Shown here: in pieces, positions 61,352 through 64,000 of the stretch | Position numbering within the stretch: the first letter of the stretch is position 1 | Layout: each line of letters begins with the position of its first letter | DNA from: Lingula anatina | Taxonomy: Eukaryota > Brachiopoda > Lingulata > Lingulida > Lingulidae | Direction of reading: 5' to 3' | DNA length: 64,000 nt | Assembly: GCF_001039355.2 (NCBI RefSeq) | Contig: NW_019775755.1 | Location: 84,496 to 148,495, forward strand | Notes under the pieces: model-generated | Seen by the model: only the letters and a program-made list of their open reading frames with translations | Database searches by the model: none | What the model was told of the DNA's origin: nothing | Made by a program: the position numbers and the translations under genes

Positions 61352-61923
61352 AGAAACAGGGATAGATACTTTCAGTAATGGTGCACTGGCATGGTGTAAG
61401 GCAGCCATACACCAAGAAGGTCTTCAAAATGCATAAAAAAACTACATAAACGCACCAAGTTGCTTTTCTAGATGAACCTGCCTCATTAGAATACAAAGCC
61501 ACTTAATAAATTTAAAGTTAAACAAAAAATACTGACAGGAACTTTTGGGACAAACATCTTCAAAAGTGTTATAAGCACACACACAGAAAAAATATCAATT
61601 ACTTTTGTAAAAATAATTTTATCAAGTTAATTTTCAAGAGGAATCTTTTTTAAACCAAAAAATGCTATCCAAGGAATGATTTATCGACAGCAATGACAAG
61701 GACAGACATTGTGACCAGAATATATACAGCCCGCACAGTGTCTGTATATAAAATGTGCCAGGATTGATAATGCTCCCATCTTACTAACCCAAGACATTTG
61801 TGCCCAATGGTTCAAAAATTTGCTATGTAAATTAATGAAGGGGGTGGAGTTATTTGCAAAAATATCAGCCTTAAATATAAATACATTTTCAAGCTTAAGG
61901 AAATTTTCACAATAAATAACAAA

Positions 61924-62019
61924 CATGATCCTTATGAAAATCTATCTATCTGACATGATCCTTGTGAAAATCTATCAATCAATCTATCTGTCTGTCTATC
62001 TGTCTGTCTGTCTATCTAG
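61924..62019. repeat. Tandem 30-bp unit plus (TCTA/TCTG)n
   Basis: CATGATCCTTATGAAAATCT recurs as CATGATCCTTGTGAAAATCT about 31 bases on, and is followed by TCTA and TCTG tetranucleotide units. Confidence 0.88.
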
Positions 62020-64000
62020 ATGAATTTTCTCATTTGGAAGCCTCTCAGATCAGACAGTTTTTGAATTAAACAAAGTCCTCTATGACTAATACATTGACTG
62101 ACCAACTTCTCTAAGCAAACAAATTGAAATTCCAATAAAGTCATTTCTTGAGACAAGTGCCACATTTTCACAGGGTAATAAGCTAATCAATAATAATCAT
62201 CATTCTCAGATGTCCTGGCCAATATAAATATAATAGCTTCAATTTAAAACAGATAATGAATCTATGCTATCACCTAAAAATACCAGATACTTTATGATGA
62301 TTATAAATAACCAGAGATCTTTATATGCCCCTATGAAATGCACATTACATATATTGGCTGTCCATTAGTTAATCAAAGATAGGAATTTATTTAACCAATA
62401 AATTTATAAAGATATAAGAATCAGAAACATTTTTTTTTCTCTCGAGCTATCTGTACTACAGTAAACAACTGAACATAATGAAGTGTTTATGAGTTAACCT
62501 AAAGAGTAGAATTAAAATTTTATGTTGCACAGGGATAAAAATTACTTTAAATCATTTACTATCCTTAAAAGAGATAAGTCTTGCTTTGCTTGGTAAAAAT
62601 CATAACAAAAGAATTAGCTGGATGGGTGGGATCCCCTAAATTCTGTTTCATTGTTTTTTTCCATTCTGTCTTTTATGATACCATCCAGTTGGAGGAGATC
62701 TAAAGAAGAGGTATTGATACCATCATAGAGTTCTTTCCTTTCCCTTGAACAGAGCCCTGTCATGCCAGGTGCTAATACTAAAGGTTAAAATGCTATCAAT
62801 TACACACTTATAGTGCCATAAGTAATTGTTGTTATAGATAAACATATATTGATCTTATGAAATATAAATAAATATGTATCACCTTTCGTAAAACTTTTTA
62901 TTTCTTTTAAAATTCTACTGTTCAAAAACTTTGTAAATATGAAATTACCCTTGTGTGCTACTTGTAAAAACAGCAAAGTAATTGTGAGACGATGAATAAG
63001 CTGACATAACAGTTGTGGAAATATCTTTCATCAAAATTCATAAAATAAAGCTCATTTATAGATTTGATGACATGGCACACTTTTTTAAAACTTCAATATA
63101 CCACACAGAGAACTATCTGTATTTGTACTTGAAACACCAATTTCTTAAGCACCACTTTCCACAGACATCTTTTTACATCATCAGATAATATAAGACTTAA
63201 CTGTAAAACACAAGATGACATTCTCTGAGTAGGTGTGTATTAAAGAGGGATGTTTTAACATGACTCCAAATCGATATGTTCATACTATTAGCTTCCTTAG
63301 CAACAGGAAAGTAAATACTTTTCTCATGCAACACTCTCATATGTTTCCTGTATTTTGTGAATTGGCAGACAACATCCTGTCACTGCTGATGCTGATGCAT
63401 GAGTCATTAGGGGGTCATTTCACTAAAAAATGAAGATTTGAGTCACATTTTTTGTGGAATGACACTAGGGAATTCTGGTTTAACAAACAATAAAGCTGTA
63501 CAATTCCAACGACCACCTACAAGCATCACTGCGGAATGGCGTATGAATACCCCCTCATTGTGGCAGGAGTATTCACTACTGTATGTGAGAATATGAAAAC
63601 TTGATCCATTTAAGCAGAATATGAAATATGGATATAATTCATACTTAAATACACGTTGAAGAAAATAGTTTAGTGCTGAATGACTGGACTGTATAATTTC
63701 TGTATTTATATATATATATTTTTTTGCCACTTAAGGAATTAAGAATCATTGCCACCAATTTTGGGTCAAATCCTTAATTTCATCATTCTACTGGAAGTGA
63801 TCTAATGATTCTGAAAGAAGGCCATATGGAACTTATGGCACTGATCCAAACTTCCTAGTACATAAAGCTTCATTAGCACTCCAAGTTGCTGTAGGTATGC
63901 CAACCAATAAAACACATTCAATGTTCAGTGCTTTAAAGCTGACATCACAATTACAACATCCATCTCAGCAGTGAAAATTGAAATCTGTATGGTTAGCTCA

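Larger units (their letters stand above)
59830..64000. other. Probable NOC3L intron or upstream region without identified exons
   Basis: I looked on the minus strand for an exon ending in phase 0 with a Lys/Arg-rich segment that would precede VSVPRALAF and saw none. It contains a LINE fragment at 61274-61351 and a TCTA/TCTG repeat at 61924-62019. Confidence 0.45.

Noticed and set aside
1-64000. CRISPR arrays, tRNA or rRNA genes, operons
   Set aside because: No spaced direct-repeat array, no convincing tRNA B-box (GGTTCRANNCC) context, no rRNA-like sequence; the gene structure is eukaryotic.

Overview
This is eukaryotic, most likely invertebrate, genomic DNA. It is AT-rich with short exons in long introns, GT-AG splice sites, many small inverted-repeat elements and microsatellites, and three N gaps plus single N positions left by assembly. 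There are no bacterial-style genes. The two recognisable genes are conserved in animals. The repeat style (CCTCCGCCAAGG-type elements, many TAGGCCTA palindromes) suggests a marine invertebrate, perhaps a non-vertebrate deuterostome such as a hemichordate or echinoderm. The sequence alone does not settle the phylum.

Layout. (1) 1-16766 is duplicated sequence. A 1.8-kb block (912-2753) is repeated at 2760-4553 and partly again at 10125-11222. A 5.55-kb block (4553-10109) is repeated at 11222-16766. A single N sits exactly at the junction (10112), and the copies differ by SNPs, microsatellite length and small indels, so this may be two haplotypes joined in tandem. Each 5.5-kb copy carries an apparent last exon of an unrecognised gene (57 codons, basic C-terminus) and a polyA region. 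(2) 21.2-30.3 kb on the minus strand holds a complete two-Ig-domain secreted protein gene of the ImpL2 type. I resolved it into seven coding exons whose splice phases all agree, including a 46-nt micro-exon; a TATA/CCAAT/E-box promoter candidate lies upstream. (3) 30.3-52.5 kb has no gene I can support. It contains gaps, microsatellites, a foldback element, a diverged SINE/MITE-like copy and a 3.7-kb transposon with ~345-bp terminal inverted repeats (41615-45324). (4) 52.9-59.35 kb on the minus strand holds the last five coding exons of NOC3L, a ribosome-biogenesis and replication-licensing factor; its 5' part is in the 59.6-59.8 kb gap or beyond the window. (5) 59.4-64 kb is intronic or intergenic and contains a reverse-transcriptase fragment of a LINE.

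The genes do not form a pathway or cluster. ImpL2-type proteins bind insulin-like peptides outside the cell, and NOC3L works in the nucleolus. I found no convincing new biological system. The most useful points are the probable assembly duplication, the exact ImpL2-like gene model with two possible 3' ends, the unidentified terminal exon, and the long-TIR element that carries three nuclear-receptor-like DR1 motifs.
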